Below, one piece after another: positions 33,741 to 44,986 of a stretch of 64,000 nt of DNA. A model generated the notes under the pieces. That model ran no database searches, was not told the DNA's origin, and saw only the letters and a list, made by a program, of their open reading frames with translations. Source of the DNA: Cyathus striatus (Eukaryota > Basidiomycota > Agaricomycetes > Agaricales > Nidulariaceae); contig JAOVFP010000001.1 of NCBI GenBank assembly GCA_025738555.1, forward strand, positions 5,952,001-6,016,000, in the 5' to 3' direction. Position numbers and translations under genes: made by a program. The first letter of the stretch is position 1. Each line of letters begins with the position of its first letter.

Positions 33741-35285
33741 CTACAGCAGATTCACATGTGTGTACAATCAAATTGAAAACTGTAGAGGGCTGCCCACATG
33801 AAAGCTGGCTTGACTGCGGCGCAAAAAGAGCAGGTGACTCAAGCGATCAGCCATGCCCTATTCTATTGTTTTTTATCAAGCCGGAAGTTCAGAAGATCAA
33901 AAAATACCAGACTCCTTCAAGGATATGGCACAATCGCCACACCCTTTTGTTCTTCACGCGAGTAAATGCATTGTATGGTACAGCAAATATACTGACATCG
34001 ACGGATGGAGCAGGTGAAACTCGCATTTTTTTTCCATTAGCTGCGCATATTGTTCCATTCTGAACATCGACAATTAGGACCTTTACCAGGAAGAATATCC
34101 TATTTATGATGCCCAACATACACCCACATCAGGAACACCAGATTTATCTCTCTCCCTCGCCTCAACAGGAAGCAAGAGAGACAGCTCAGTACAGCATTTC
34201 AAATTCACCCACATGACATGTACCCTGATTGAATCAATCTTCGAGTCATTATTGTCGACGTTTTCATTACTAAGTGTCGGGACAATCAAGTTACGTGTGT
34301 CCATACCTCATGTTTATTTGGGTAACTCGCTATTTGTTTAGGAATCTTACCCTCGTCTTTCTATAAAGCCAAAATTTTCCAGCCTCAGCCACACTATCCA
34401 GCGATTCTTCCTCGAATAATCGACTCGTTTCAGTTTTACCAAGCATTATACTTCACACTCTATTCGTTCACATAGAATACAGAAGCCCATCTTCTCAAAA
34501 GATTCGACGCGCCACATAGGAGCACTCGGCAATTACCGAATTTCATGAACGATTTTTCCAGCGACTCGCTGTGTGGATTTGGGAGACTTTAGATTGGCTC
34601 TATGTTCAATAGCACAATCGCCACTCCTTTATAAATCGTTAAGTTACTTCAACCTCAGGCTCAAACATATTCCCCCACTCTGAAAACAACAGATCGTAAG
34701 ACATACAATGAAGACTAACGGTATGTGATACTTTAATGAATTAACACTCTAAAGTACTAACAGTTCACGGCCAACTCAGTGAACATAGATCTATGCTATG
34801 CAGATAACGATCTGGAACTTGATGACCCGGAGTGGATCGTAAAACGAGGTTAGCATTTCTAGCTATGAGAAGTGAATGCCGACCGTACTCATTTACTTTA
34901 TTTAGACAAAATAACGCGCATGCAATTCAATCAAAATGAATCAGACAGGAATATGTTAACCACACTGGTGAGAAACCAAGCATCGTGTAGGAAACCCTAC
35001 ACAAATGATGGTGCGAAAAATGATTTAGAATCCAATGAAAAGATACATCATGAACGTCCACCATATATGACCAGAAATGATTTAGAAGCCAACCAGAAGA
35101 AAAAACATGAACTTCCACCAAAGATGAGTGAACAGCTTTCGGCGTTTGATGGATGCAGTTCATTATCATCATCAGCATCACACACTGAGACGTCATCAAA
35201 CAAGGAAAATGATGGTGAAACTTTAGTGGGAGACGAAGAGTCAGAGTCAGGCCATACTCTAAGTTTTATAAATCATTCGCTATGA
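33741..35285 (+). CDS. Gene X copy 2, multi-exon, unknown function
   Basis: I do not recognise the family. Supported pieces: an exon ending at 33833 (ESWLDCGAKRA); a 47-bp intron 33834-33880 (GTGACT...TCAAG); an exon 33881-34013 reading GSSEDQKIPDSFKDM and SKYTDIDGWS; a 64-bp intron 34014-34077; an exon from 34078 reading RTFTRKNILFMMPN to QYSIS; a stretch at about 34770-34853 (NIDLCYADNDLELDDPEW); and a last exon from about 34907 to 35285 that is charged, Ser-rich and acidic at its end (ENDGETLVGDEESESGH). Joins between 34200 and 34900 are uncertain. The start is not identified. It faces copy B tail to tail, as copy 1 faces copy A. Whether it is active is not known. Confidence 0.4.
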
Positions 35286-35364
35286 TTATAACGGATATGT
35301 GATGTATGTATCACAGTATAGTGGTGTTCAATGTTGGAAAGAGGGATACGCATGCAGTGCATCT

Positions 35365-35416
35365 CTAAGGTAGCGGGCATAAGGTTCCAGCACCCAACCT
35401 TATGCCCGCTACCTTA
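35365..35416. repeat. Perfect 21-bp-arm hairpin of the AAGGTAG type
   Basis: TAAGGTAGCGGGCATAAGGTT and its exact complement (AACCTTATGCCCGCTACCTTA) are separated by about 9 bases. The arms include the AAGGTAGYGGG motif seen at the ends of the Helentron-like elements. It lies about 80 bp past the gene X copy 2 stop, so it may also act as a transcript 3' structure. Confidence 0.75.
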
Positions 35417-35521
35417 ATAGCGACGGCTGACTCGTCCCGCTCACTCCTTTTGTAAGATCTCGCCCTGTTCTTCATTTCAGATATAGATATAAATAGTTCT
35501 AATTAGTCATTCACGTTGTTA

Positions 35522-35668
35522 GAGTATATTAAATATTCGCAGTCAGTTTGAGCGTACTTCGAGAAATCAAAAGTCGATAAATATGGGAATTTGGAGCGAA
35601 AAATTCCCTTCTTTAGCCACTTTTGATCGCTCAAACTTCGTTCAAACTGATGGCAAATACATATACTC
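35522..35668. mobile_element. Tc1/mariner-type MITE, 147 bp
   Basis: Long inverted arms start GAGTATATTAAATATTCGC and end GCAAATACATATACTC. They share TCAGTTTGA and TCAAAAGT further in, so the whole sequence folds into one hairpin. TA dinucleotides flank both ends (35520-35521 and 35669-35670), as for Tc1/mariner. Confidence 0.65.
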
Positions 35669-35673
35669 TATTA

Positions 35674-36344
35674 CAGTCAACTCTCTACCAGTACATAGCG
35701 TTCTGTGGACCTATAATAATACAGAGTATGTAATAGTAAAAAGACCCTTACTCAGCTAATTCGGACCGGCTTATCCGGACCAGTGCCGTGTCGGAATAAC
35801 TTCAAAACAATTCATTGTATTCTATATATATTGACATTACTTACTAATGTTTAAAATAGTCTGTAATCTGTGACTCCTTCACCACGGAGCTTCTCTTTCT
35901 TTCCAAGGCGTGCACTGATACCTTCTTGCTTCTTCTTCACTTAAGCATTGATGTGGAAAAGGCCCCTTTTGAGGATTTCGGTGGAATATGCAGGTGGCAT
36001 TGACGTGTCAAGTGTATTCCAGCAGGTTTTTACTGCTCCAGGATAAAACCTAAGAGTACCATGTCATGTTTAGGAAATTTGATACTGAAACATGCCTCTC
36101 TGTTGTGATAAAATATCAGTTGTATATACATATAAGGGTGGTTTGAAGTCAGTTCTGTACAAAAGGATTGACAAGAGCCTTATAAAACATAAAGTTATGT
36201 ATTTTGCCCTCCCCAAAAGGTATGTATTATGGCATATTAAAATGTAATACATAACTCCCCGCCAACCAACTTGGCGGATCCGAAAATGTATTAAATACTG
36301 CAGAGTATGTATATACACAGCATGTACTAATAGAGAGTTGACCG
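35674..36344. mobile_element. Pogo/Fot-like remnant, 671 bp
   Basis: Inverted ends CAGTCAACTCTCTACCAGTA and, from the right, CGGTCAACTCTCTATTAGTA, flanked by TA (35672-35673 and 36345-36346). Subterminal TTCGGACCGGCTTATCCGG-type sequence is also common in pogo-like elements. No transposase frame remains. It abuts the 3' end of copy B and may have replaced its original terminus. Confidence 0.6.
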
Positions 36345-36917
36345 TACATACAACCTTATACAACTGTCTCATTACCGGTACCTCCCGTATTGATATTCGG
36401 CATTGCATTAAATGGATTTGTTATCATGCGTCGAAGAATGCAACGCCCTTTCCTGAATATTGTGTCCACCGTTTGCTCACGATACATATCGTCAGAACAA
36501 GAAGGGTAAGTGTGTAGAAAGCAAAGCTCCGTCCAGTAGGCATGCTCGGAAGAATACTTTCCGTTTCTCCTCAATAGATTAAGCTTCAAGTCATCACTTC
36601 GAGGACTATCGAACGAACTTCGTCACGTACAACTCGGCGATAAGTGCGCACGTTTCGGGGATGCACTTCTTGACCTCAACTTCTCCTCTATCAAAAAGTT
36701 AATATGTCTTAATATTCCGAAGATGCAATTCACTCACTACTAGCTAATCGTATCAGTGGTAGTCCTAAGGCCTTTGCTGCGTCTCGAGAACAAGATCTAA
36801 ACCCACAGCTTGCATGGATACTACGAATAGCACGCATGCGCATTGGACCCCACGAAATTCTTTCGGTCTTTACAGACGCTTCCAGGTAGGGATTTCCCAT
36901 GATGCCAGCTTGTATCC

Positions 36918-36920
36918 TCT
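36918..36920. repeat. 3-bp target site duplication (left), TCT
   Basis: Partner at 38188-38190. Comparison with the uninterrupted reading frame of exon 12 (RRE/RIQAGI) shows that exactly three bases were duplicated. Confidence 0.75.
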
Positions 36921-38187
36921 CACTGCGTGCACGCCTCGATATTTCAATGTGAAATAGCTTTGAAATATCGTGGAAATATTCTTATTATTACATCATTATT
37001 TCACTTTGTAATACTCATAAAATTTACATATAATATTTCTCACATATTTGAAAGTCACAATAACAAAGAAATATTGAAACCCAGATCCCCATTTTCTTTC
37101 AAATCCTTTATTCAATATTTCAAAGGTTTTTCATCTATGAAATAACAAAGAAATATTTATTTGTCACACTGAGTAGTCACAATGAGCTTTGTCTACCATT
37201 GTCTCATCTTTGTGACATACATATGTCACAAGGTTCTTATCTAAGAGATCTTAGCAAGATCTTAGTGGCATCGTGACATATGTCACAGTCGTCACAGTTG
37301 TTGCAGTCGTCACAGTTGTCACAATCGTCGCAGTTGTCCCACAGTGTCACAGTTGTCGCAGTTGTCACACATTGTCACAGTTGTCACAGTTGTCGCAGTC
37401 GTCACAGTCGTCACACATGTCGCAGTTGTCCCACAGTGTCACAGTTGTCGAAGTCGTCACAGTCGTCACAGTCGTCGCAGTTGTCACATTTGTCACACAT
37501 ATCGCAGTTGTCCCACAGTTTCACAATTGTCGCAGTCGTCACAGTCGTCGCACTTGTCACAGTTGTCACACAGTGTCACAGTTGTGACGACTGTGACACT
37601 GTGGGACAACTGCAACATGTGTGACAACTGTGACAACTGCGACAACTGTGACACTGTGGGACAACTGTGACATGTGTGACGACCGTGACAATGCGTGACA
37701 AATGTGACAACTGCGACAACTGTGACACTGTGGGACAACTGCGACATGTGTGACGACTGTGACAACTGCGACAACTGTGACGATTGTGACAACTGTGACG
37801 ACTGCAACAACTGTGACGACTGTGACATATGTCACGATGCCACTAAGATCTTGCTAAGATCTCTTAGATAAGAACCTTGTGACATATGTATGTCACAAAG
37901 ATGAGACAATGGTAGACAAAGCTCATTGTGACTACTCAGTGTGACAAATAAATATTTCTTTGTTATTTCATAGATGAAAAACCTTTGAAATATTGAATAA
38001 AGGATTTGAAAGAAAATGGGGATCTGGGTTTCAATATTTCTTTGTTATTGTGACTTTCAAATATGTGAGAAATATTATATGTAAATTTTATGAGTATTAC
38101 AAAGCGAAATAATGATGTAATAATAAGAATATTTCCATGATATTTCAAAGCTATTTCACATTGAAATATTGAGGCATGCATGCAGTG
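36921..38187. mobile_element. CACTA-type palindromic (fold-back) element, 1267 bp
   Basis: Ends CACTGCGTGCACGCC and GGCATGCATGCAGTG. CACTG termini plus a 3-bp duplication fit the CACTA (CMC/EnSpm) group. The two halves are nearly perfect complements: outer arms 36921-37270 and 37830-38187, then an inner minisatellite of GTCACAGTTGTCGCA-like units (37272-37585) followed by its complement (37586-37828). ORFs in it come from the minisatellite and are not genes. There is no transposase. The RNA of copy B through this point would form a hairpin of about 600 bp. Confidence 0.85.
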
Positions 38188-38546
38188 TCTCTCTACGTGT
38201 CAGTTTTCCAACTCCGTTGTTGTGCCACGACCAATACCATTCGTGCACTATTCTTCCGCCAGTTGCCGCCTGAAACGAGACGAATAAATATATCTTGGAC
38301 GGTAAACCCATAGCACGTCGTCTATCGGTAGTGAACTCTGCTTGAAATGAATATGTCACATATGATGGATAAACTAGAGATATATATTAAGTAATTTGAA
38401 GCGTTCAACATTTGATATTGAAAGTTATTCACTTACGCAACTCAACAGACTGAGAACCATAAGACCGTAAGTGAGTGAATTGTCTTTCTAGCATGTCAAA
38501 GGCATAAGCCATTTGTGAAACCCATGTGTTGCCGACGTCCCGCATA

Positions 38547-38555
38547 TCGGGCGCT
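38547..38555. repeat. 9-bp target site duplication (left), TCGGGCGCT
   Basis: Partner at 39838-39846. Confidence 0.8.
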
Positions 38556-39837
38556 GGGCCTACAGATTTTGACGTTGCCCGGTTTTTGACGTTGCCCAAA
38601 TTGACGTTGCCGGGCGTTGCATTGACGTTGCCTGGCGTTGCCGATTTAATTTTGGCGTTGCTTGGCGTTGCAGTGGCGTTGCTTGCTGAGGTCTTGTGTT
38701 CGAGCCCCACTTGTGTACACGCTTAGTTAGTAATAAATACAATAAATTAGTAGGAGTTCACAAGATAAATGTACCTTACATTCATATAATATATATTAGC
38801 ACTTAATGAGAAATATGAGCCATGTATAACAGGGTATAACTTACAATCTCACAGTGAAATAAGTTGAAAATAAGTATTTTTTTCCTTTGTACACAACATT
38901 TCTACTCTAGACAGCTTGTATGTTGTAAATACATGATATATAGAAATAAAAGTAAATATTTGGTAGAGATAAATGGACTCTACTCATTTTTATACCAGTT
39001 GTAGAAATTGTTGAAAATAGGATTTTGACGTTGCCTGGCGTTGCCATTTGAGAATTGACGTTGCCGATCCGAGATTTGACGTTGCTTGGCGTTGCTGGCG
39101 TTGCTCGGACGTTGCCTGGCGTTGCTGTGACGTTGCGTGACGTTGCTGTGATGTTGCTGAATGGCGTTGCCGTGACGTTGCCGTGGCGTTGCTTGACGTT
39201 GCCTTTGGCATTGCTGGAGGTTCAATGTTTCCCGCGCCCTCCGCTTCCCATTTATATTTGTACACAATATTGATCCCATCTATCACTCCATCAAGTACCC
39301 TTCCTCATCACCGCGGCAACACATCACACTTGTCATCATGCTCAACAGTGAGCAAGTATTGTCTTATTTTCTAGGTCAATTCTTTATCATTTTCTTCGAT
39401 TATTTTTGCATTATCCAATATATATTATGATATATGTACTAAACAATATTTCACTATTTAATGAAGGGGATAAAGCTATTCAACATGTGAATCAGAGACA
39501 GTTTTAAATAATCTTCTACTGTAATATGTTCCATCCTTGGTGAAATAGGTAATAATATGTTGTATTATAAATAGTAGACTCTGTTTTTGATTAAGGGAAA
39601 TGTAATAAAAGTATAAAAAGTGAGAGCGGAGGTGTGGGAAATAATGAGTGGGAGGCGGGCAATGGTGATATGCGTGTGAAAATGCAAAGGGAAGGGCGGG
39701 AGAATTGATTAGCGAGGGTGTGATTGATCACAGGCTGATGTGGCGTTGCCGTGATGTTGCTGGCGTTGCGTGACGTTGCCTCACTGGCAACGTCACGGCA
39801 ACGTCAAAATACGGGCAACGTCAAAATCTAGTAGCCC
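38556..39837. mobile_element. Non-autonomous MULE-like element, 1282 bp, GACGTTGCC-array type
   Basis: Left end GGGCCTACAGATTTTGACG; right end the complement of GGGCTACTAGATTTTGACG. Flanked by a perfect 9-bp duplication. Both subterminal zones consist of GACGTTGCCTGGCGTTGC-like units (38570-38690 and 39025-39215, with more at the right tip). Inside lie a tRNA B-box-like GTGTTCGAGCCCC (about 38697), TCATCATGCTCAACAGTGAG (39336 on) as in the 2445 element, and GGAGGTGTGGGAAATAATG (about 39630) as in its repeated units. No transposase. It interrupts exon 11 of copy B. Confidence 0.82.
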
Positions 39838-39846
39838 TCGGGCGCT
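39838..39846. repeat. 9-bp target site duplication (right), TCGGGCGCT
   Basis: Partner of 38547-38555. Confidence 0.8.
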
Positions 39847-42033
39847 ATGGTAAACCGAAAGACGCCATCGGATGTCGTAAAACATGGAACAGTAAATCTA
39901 GTTCCGTAAACCAAAAATCGATACATCTGAAGATGAAGTAGTTCAAACGTACTTTATCCATTTCCCTATTATTTCAAAATCTATTTTATGAGAACTGCCA
40001 ACTGGTTGGACACATACAGGAGTAATCCTGGCGGCAGGTGTGAAATCAAGTGGATTCGAATACGAAATTATACCGGTTCCCCACTTCACAGTCCGTCTAC
40101 AACGGATTGTCCCTAGGTCTTCGTGTCCTATATAACTAAAAGATGATTGACCAACTTCGAAAAGCACGGAGTGAAATTCGTTCAATTTGTCTTTAATTTT
40201 GGTAGGGTGCTTTAGTGCAATTGATGTACCACACCCCACGACCTCTGTAGTATAAATTTTATGTATAGGCCAGGCCGTCGCTCGTAGGCTATCGACGACT
40301 GGAGCACCGTCGACTATATCAGCTGGAAGGGGATCAGTCACAGACTAAAAATGATGTTTACACATAGTTAGGGCTATAATTGTCAGAATGCTTGCTTACC
40401 AGTAACATCATAATGCGTCCATCATGTGCCAACCTCATATCCATACCCAGAGCATAATTCACGTCCGAAAGATTCACAGCAAAATTTATATAAACCCCGT
40501 AGTTTAATTGTATCCGAAGTACCTCATATTGAGAGATAAGATAGTCCCGTGCATTCTATATCATACAAGTTAAAATAAACGACCTAAGCAATACAAGTAA
40601 ATATATAACTTACAATGAAAGCTCGGATCTGTTATATGACAGTGGTAGAATAATTAATCAGACTTTAAGAACTTAAAAGTGCCATCTCACGTACGCATTT
40701 ATAGATAAAATACACGCTTTCGATCGACGACACCTCTGCATTTCCATTGTAATACGGTTCTATGCTTCTCATCTCTATACATTCAATCATGATTTAGCTG
40801 ATTATCTTTACATATTCGGAAAATACCTTGGTGAAATATAAGGGCAGGATGCCGATTGGATTTACATATTCCGTATAGCTGTCCAATTTGAGGATGTCTG
40901 GGATTGTCAAGGTTTTATTCGTATCACTGTCGAAACGGACAACATACCGGAATCGAGATATCACTTCCAGTTCTTCCTTCAGTCTCTATGGATGACAAAA
41001 ATTAAAACTAATTGTATACCATCAGCATCAAGCAAAATATACCTTAATCCCATCAGTGCCTTCATAAAACCTAGCTGTTTTTCTCTCGTCACCTATTCGC
41101 ACGGAATAATCGCTTCCCTCCTCGTGACGCGATAAGACGATTTTCATAATTTTGGCCCTCGGAAGTTTATCTAGCAATTCCATCTGGCCTAGAATCACCT
41201 TGGCATACTGCAATGAAGGCCTCGTTAGTTCAGTACAGGTTATCTGTAAATTATTTGGCATACATCGCCAAAAAGTGATTCCTCTACGTTAGCTATTTCA
41301 ATTTGTAGTCTAGAAACCATAGTATTTCTCATCTACGTGAATGTGATATTAGTAACTGTAACATTGAGAAGAGAGTAGAGTACCGTAAATATAGATGTCT
41401 TTCTGTTCAGCCGACCTTGGTACCTTTGTAGTGTATCCTTAGTAGTGGAAGTCGACCAGACTTTTTGCAGGAATGGCTGTTTCATCAATCTTTCGGCGCC
41501 GCGCATCATGTCTAGTAAATCTCTGGGTCAAATGAGTCGTGTTTTTCACCAATGAAAACATGAGCACGTACGTTTCGAAATCCCTGAAAACTTTAATGAA
41601 GTTTTCCATGTCCGTAAGGGATTCCTGGAATTGAATTATTTCGTCCTTTGCCGCTTTGATCGTCTCAAAGACAGATAGCGCGAGTTCCATATAATCTTCT
41701 TTGTTCTTTCTCACCTGCTACATACATCAAGAGACACTTTAGTATGCTCCAGCGCATATAAGTAATAGTACGTACATCCACGAGCTCGAGAAACCTAGTC
41801 AACGCCCCAGCAACTACTTTGAGTGCTGGAATCCCAGCCAGATCCGAAAGCCCTTCCATTATCTTGAGCGCCGCCGAAGAATGAGAAATAATGCTGTCCA
41901 CGTGGGACGACGGCGATGCGGGCTGATCTTCATCTGTCTTAACGATTGCCTTGGACGCTGGCGGTGCGTTAGCTTGTTCTTTTTCAGGCCGCCGGGTTCT
42001 CTTGACGAGGGCTTTGACCAGTGACGGGGACAT

Positions 42034-42308
42034 CGTAGAGCAAAGAGTCACTGAATGTGGGAGGGAAACCAAAGGGAAACGTCCTATGATCTTCATTGGA
42101 TAGATCCCATATACCCAGAGGCCTCGTGGCTTCGGAGATATGGCGATATCGCATAGCTTTGACAGGAAAGGACAAAGTGCTTTGTTTTGTTTTGCGTTGT
42201 GGGTCCTATCGAAGCGTCATAGGGCAACATGGTGGGACCAGTGCCGCATGGACAAACCTAGAACTCGAACTTTGCAGAAGGACGATATTGCCAGTAATTA
42301 GAGACTGC
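42034..42308 (-). promoter_or_regulatory. Conserved upstream region of copy B
   Basis: Nearly identical to 8839-9112 upstream of copy A. It has small differences such as the extra segment AAAGGGAAACGT. Confidence 0.5.
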
Positions 42309-43487
42309 CACTCGTCACAGAGCTATTCTATATAGTGTATTAGTTAGTAAGATTATGCAAAATACTTACAACGCAATTTTACTACTCGCTTACTATAGAG
42401 TCCAACTATGCTCGATATCGAGCGGGGAAGTTGTGAGCAAGGTGTGAGTACGTAGGAGCCTGAAGTTGATTCAATTGCAAACATTTGGAGAATGAGTGAC
42501 AGGCCTATTTTGAAAGCGAGTACCGGCGAAGGAACAGTAGGGGGAACTTGAGGCATCAACGAAACACGCAGATCATGAGTTGCTGATGGGGGAACGGCCT
42601 GCATCGGCCCAGTTGTAAGCAAATTCACCCTACTGAGTTAAGTTTAGCGTGGTCGTGTCATTGACGATGAACGGACTCGGAGCTCACGCTAAGGCAGCGC
42701 AGGTCCGATCTCCTGACGAAATATGAATGTGCATGTCAGACGTTACGCGAAATGTTTCCTGTGCGCGACGTAGCTACCAATGAAAATCGACTATTGGTGT
42801 TAGCGTGGGCTTTCGAGTTCATGGAGGAAGCGAAGGCGACTGAGGAGGGGGTTCCGGAGGGAGGGGAAGGGGGAGGGAGGGAGAGAGGTCTCTGTTGCCA
42901 TGAGTTGGCATCTTCGTAAAGGTATGAATAGTAGGAAAATCGAGATATTGTAGAGGGTTAATCAGTAGCAGCAGTACCCTTCTTCCAGCATATATCCCGT
43001 TTTTAATCCAATGCAGACACGAGAGCAGACCCCATACCTCACGATAGACTTGTCCAGTCCGATCAGTCATCATACCACCAATGCGTTTCTCGTTCTTCTT
43101 CGTAGGTGTCAACGTAGCGTGGAAAGAGGATATAGCATTGGAGAAATACTCTACTCGAAAGTGCAGGAGTTACTAGGCGAGCATAGAAGGGAAATGGTAC
43201 AAGATCCGAGAGAAAACAGGATGTGCATGCGTTTAAGTCAAATAAGGAGATGTTCCGTACGAGTTTTTCATAGTTGTGATTACGGTTACGGCTAAGTGTG
43301 GTGAGCGGATGGCAGCGTAGCATGAAAAGCTCCTGCTGAAACAGTTGTAACGTTGTCTTTAACCTCGTGAATTATGTGCAAAAATAAACGGAAAAGACGA
43401 ACCATCGTCGCCATGGCCTAACTAAGGCCACTACGTCTTCCTATCCTCGAGTTTCAAGCCGCTATCCCTACTCTCTCCAACTTGGAC
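42309..43487. other. Stretch without a recognised gene
   Basis: A minus-strand ORF at 42353-42628 (91 codons, Pro/Ser-rich, one hydrophobic segment FKIGLSLILQMF) and short ORFs at 42819-43323 may be parts of real genes. There is no domain or conserved copy to support them. A purine-rich tract (GAGG repeats) lies at about 42845-42890. Confidence 0.35.
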
Positions 43488-43496
43488 GAGGTATGC
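43488..43496. repeat. 9-bp target site duplication (left), GAGGTATGC
   Basis: Partner at 44978-44986; the next base A also matches. Confidence 0.7.
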
Positions 43497-44977
43497 AGGC
43501 AATACCGTGGTTTTGATGCATCATTTGCAGTAATTACTGCAGGTTCATGATGTATCATTTACAGTAATTGCAGTACATTTCTGATGTATAAATGCTGCAA
43601 TTACTGCAGGCTTCTTAGATAGGAAGGAGTCTCAAGGAAGCTGATGAAAATTACTCATTCCGCGTCTCCCGCCCTCGCGCATCTGCTTCTCATTTGACAG
43701 GGTTAAAAATAGCTTAGTAGTTGTTCATTAATATATATGTGCCGAAATTTATGCTTCTTTAAAGCTTCGTCTTGCATCCATTTTAAATTGGAAAACATGG
43801 AATATCTCTGCATATGCAGATTGCGTGTGTATATACCCTTTCATAGTGCTTGTATGATTGATGCAAAGCTTACCTGTAGAGAATTTACTGTATTATATGC
43901 ATTATAAGTGATTCTAATTGAATGTCTTCACAAATTTATTCCAGGAAAACATTATAAAATTGTTCTGTCAGACCTATGCTTTAGTTCTTGTTAACATTAT
44001 TATTGGTGAATAATTATACCAATTGTTTCATTCCTCAACTTTGTACTATTCAGTTTTTATAACTGTGTCATGCATTCAATTTAAATACACTGTTCCCTCA
44101 GGTCTCTATATGCGCTTAAGCACGGATTGGTAGGGGTTTAAGTTTTTTGTCTGACCGAAACTAAAAGGTAGCTCATGGGTTAGTCAGTATCTCGGATGAA
44201 TAAAATATAGTTTTTACTTACTCACTCTCCGCATTTTTATAGGTTTTTAGCACTGAGTATGTTATAATCCAATGTTTTTTCTTTTGCATAAACCTCCTTA
44301 TGATACGGTCCACCCGGCACGGACCCACTTCAGCGCTTCCACCATCAGTTAGTAATCAGAATATTAATTAGCTGAGGGTGTTGCCGTGCTTCACTATTAC
44401 GTGGCACGTATGAAATTCAAATGAAATTCCCGTGCCGTTCAGTGTTGCGGCCAATTGTGCCCTGTTGCGCGGCTGAGCGGCGCGCCTGCAATGGCCAGCA
44501 ACCCATCGAATGCACATGAATGTCTACAAGTTACTCTAATATATCATGATCACACATTTATGTATGCATAACTCCATACAGGATTATGATTAAGGTCAGA
44601 TTTGAGTTTCAGAATTTCGGAGATTTTGGAAACATACTAATATGAGAGAAATTATCAATTTAAATTAAGATGTAATGAGTGGATCTTAAAAAAGAAGCAC
44701 TGATGAAAACCAAAATTCAAAAAATTTCTAGATTTATGAAATTAGTAATGAACACGAGAAAATTGGAAGTATAACATGGCCAACAGCTACAAGCTTGAAT
44801 GTGTCGGGTTTCGTTTGTGACGTACGTGACATAATGTGAAGGGGAGATCTCATTGGCACATGGCTAATTATGATTATAGCAAATGATACATCACGTTGTA
44901 CTACAATTACTGTAGTATATACATCACACCATAGCAGTAATTACAGCAAATGATGTATCAAAGTCCCAGTATCTGGT
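43497..44977. mobile_element. Non-autonomous MULE-like element, 1481 bp, TGATGTATCA-array type
   Basis: The ends are less similar than in the other elements (AGGCAATACCGTGG and, from the right, ACCAGATACTGGG). Next to them both sides carry inverted copies of TTTGATGCATCATTTGCAGT / TTTGATACATCATTTGCTGT and several AGTAATTACTGCA units (43510-43620 and 44880-44965). The interior is AT-rich without an ORF. The 9-bp duplication and subterminal arrays match the plan of the elements at 2445, 38556 and 45582, but the termini do not begin GGGC. Confidence 0.65.
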
Positions 44978-44986
44978 GAGGTATGC
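44978..44986. repeat. 9-bp target site duplication (right), GAGGTATGC
   Basis: Partner of 43488-43496. Confidence 0.7.

Larger units (their letters stand above)
36359..42033 (-). pseudogene. Helical-domain protein, copy B, broken by two transposons
   Basis: It has the same exon plan as copy A. Exons: 42033-41776, 41714-41572, 41522-41384, 41332-41264, 41207-41043, 40985-40827, 40772-40695, 40628-40614, 40555-40400, 40344-39953, 39897-38437 (interrupted) and 38373-36359 (interrupted). Exons 2, 3, 4, 5, 8 and 9 have exactly the copy A lengths (143, 139, 69, 165, 15, 156). Exon 11 is split by the element at 38556-39837; without it and one 9-bp target copy it is 170 nt, as in copy A. Exon 12 is split by the palindromic element at 36921-38187. 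TGA stops lie at 36730-36732 and 36623-36625, the second where copy A has Arg CGA. The N-terminal 1-300 residues are otherwise well preserved. A truncated product is possible, a full one is not. Confidence 0.75.

Noticed and set aside
37272..37828. CRISPR-like array
   Set aside because: Units are contiguous degenerate minisatellite repeats with no unique spacers, arranged as an inverted repeat, in a fungal genome.
37273..37835. Several overlapping ORFs of about 90-115 codons on both strands (SQSSQLSQSS or TVVTVV repeats)
   Set aside because: They are all products of the GTCACAGTTGTC minisatellite, which is open in several frames on both strands.
38690..38720. tRNA gene
   Set aside because: Only a B-box-like segment is present; no acceptor stem or anticodon arm can be folded.
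38429..39374. ORFs rich in Asn/Ala/Thr/Gln (NATPGNVN, QRQATS) in the MULE-like elements
   Set aside because: They are translations of the GACGTTGCC arrays and differ in frame between elements.
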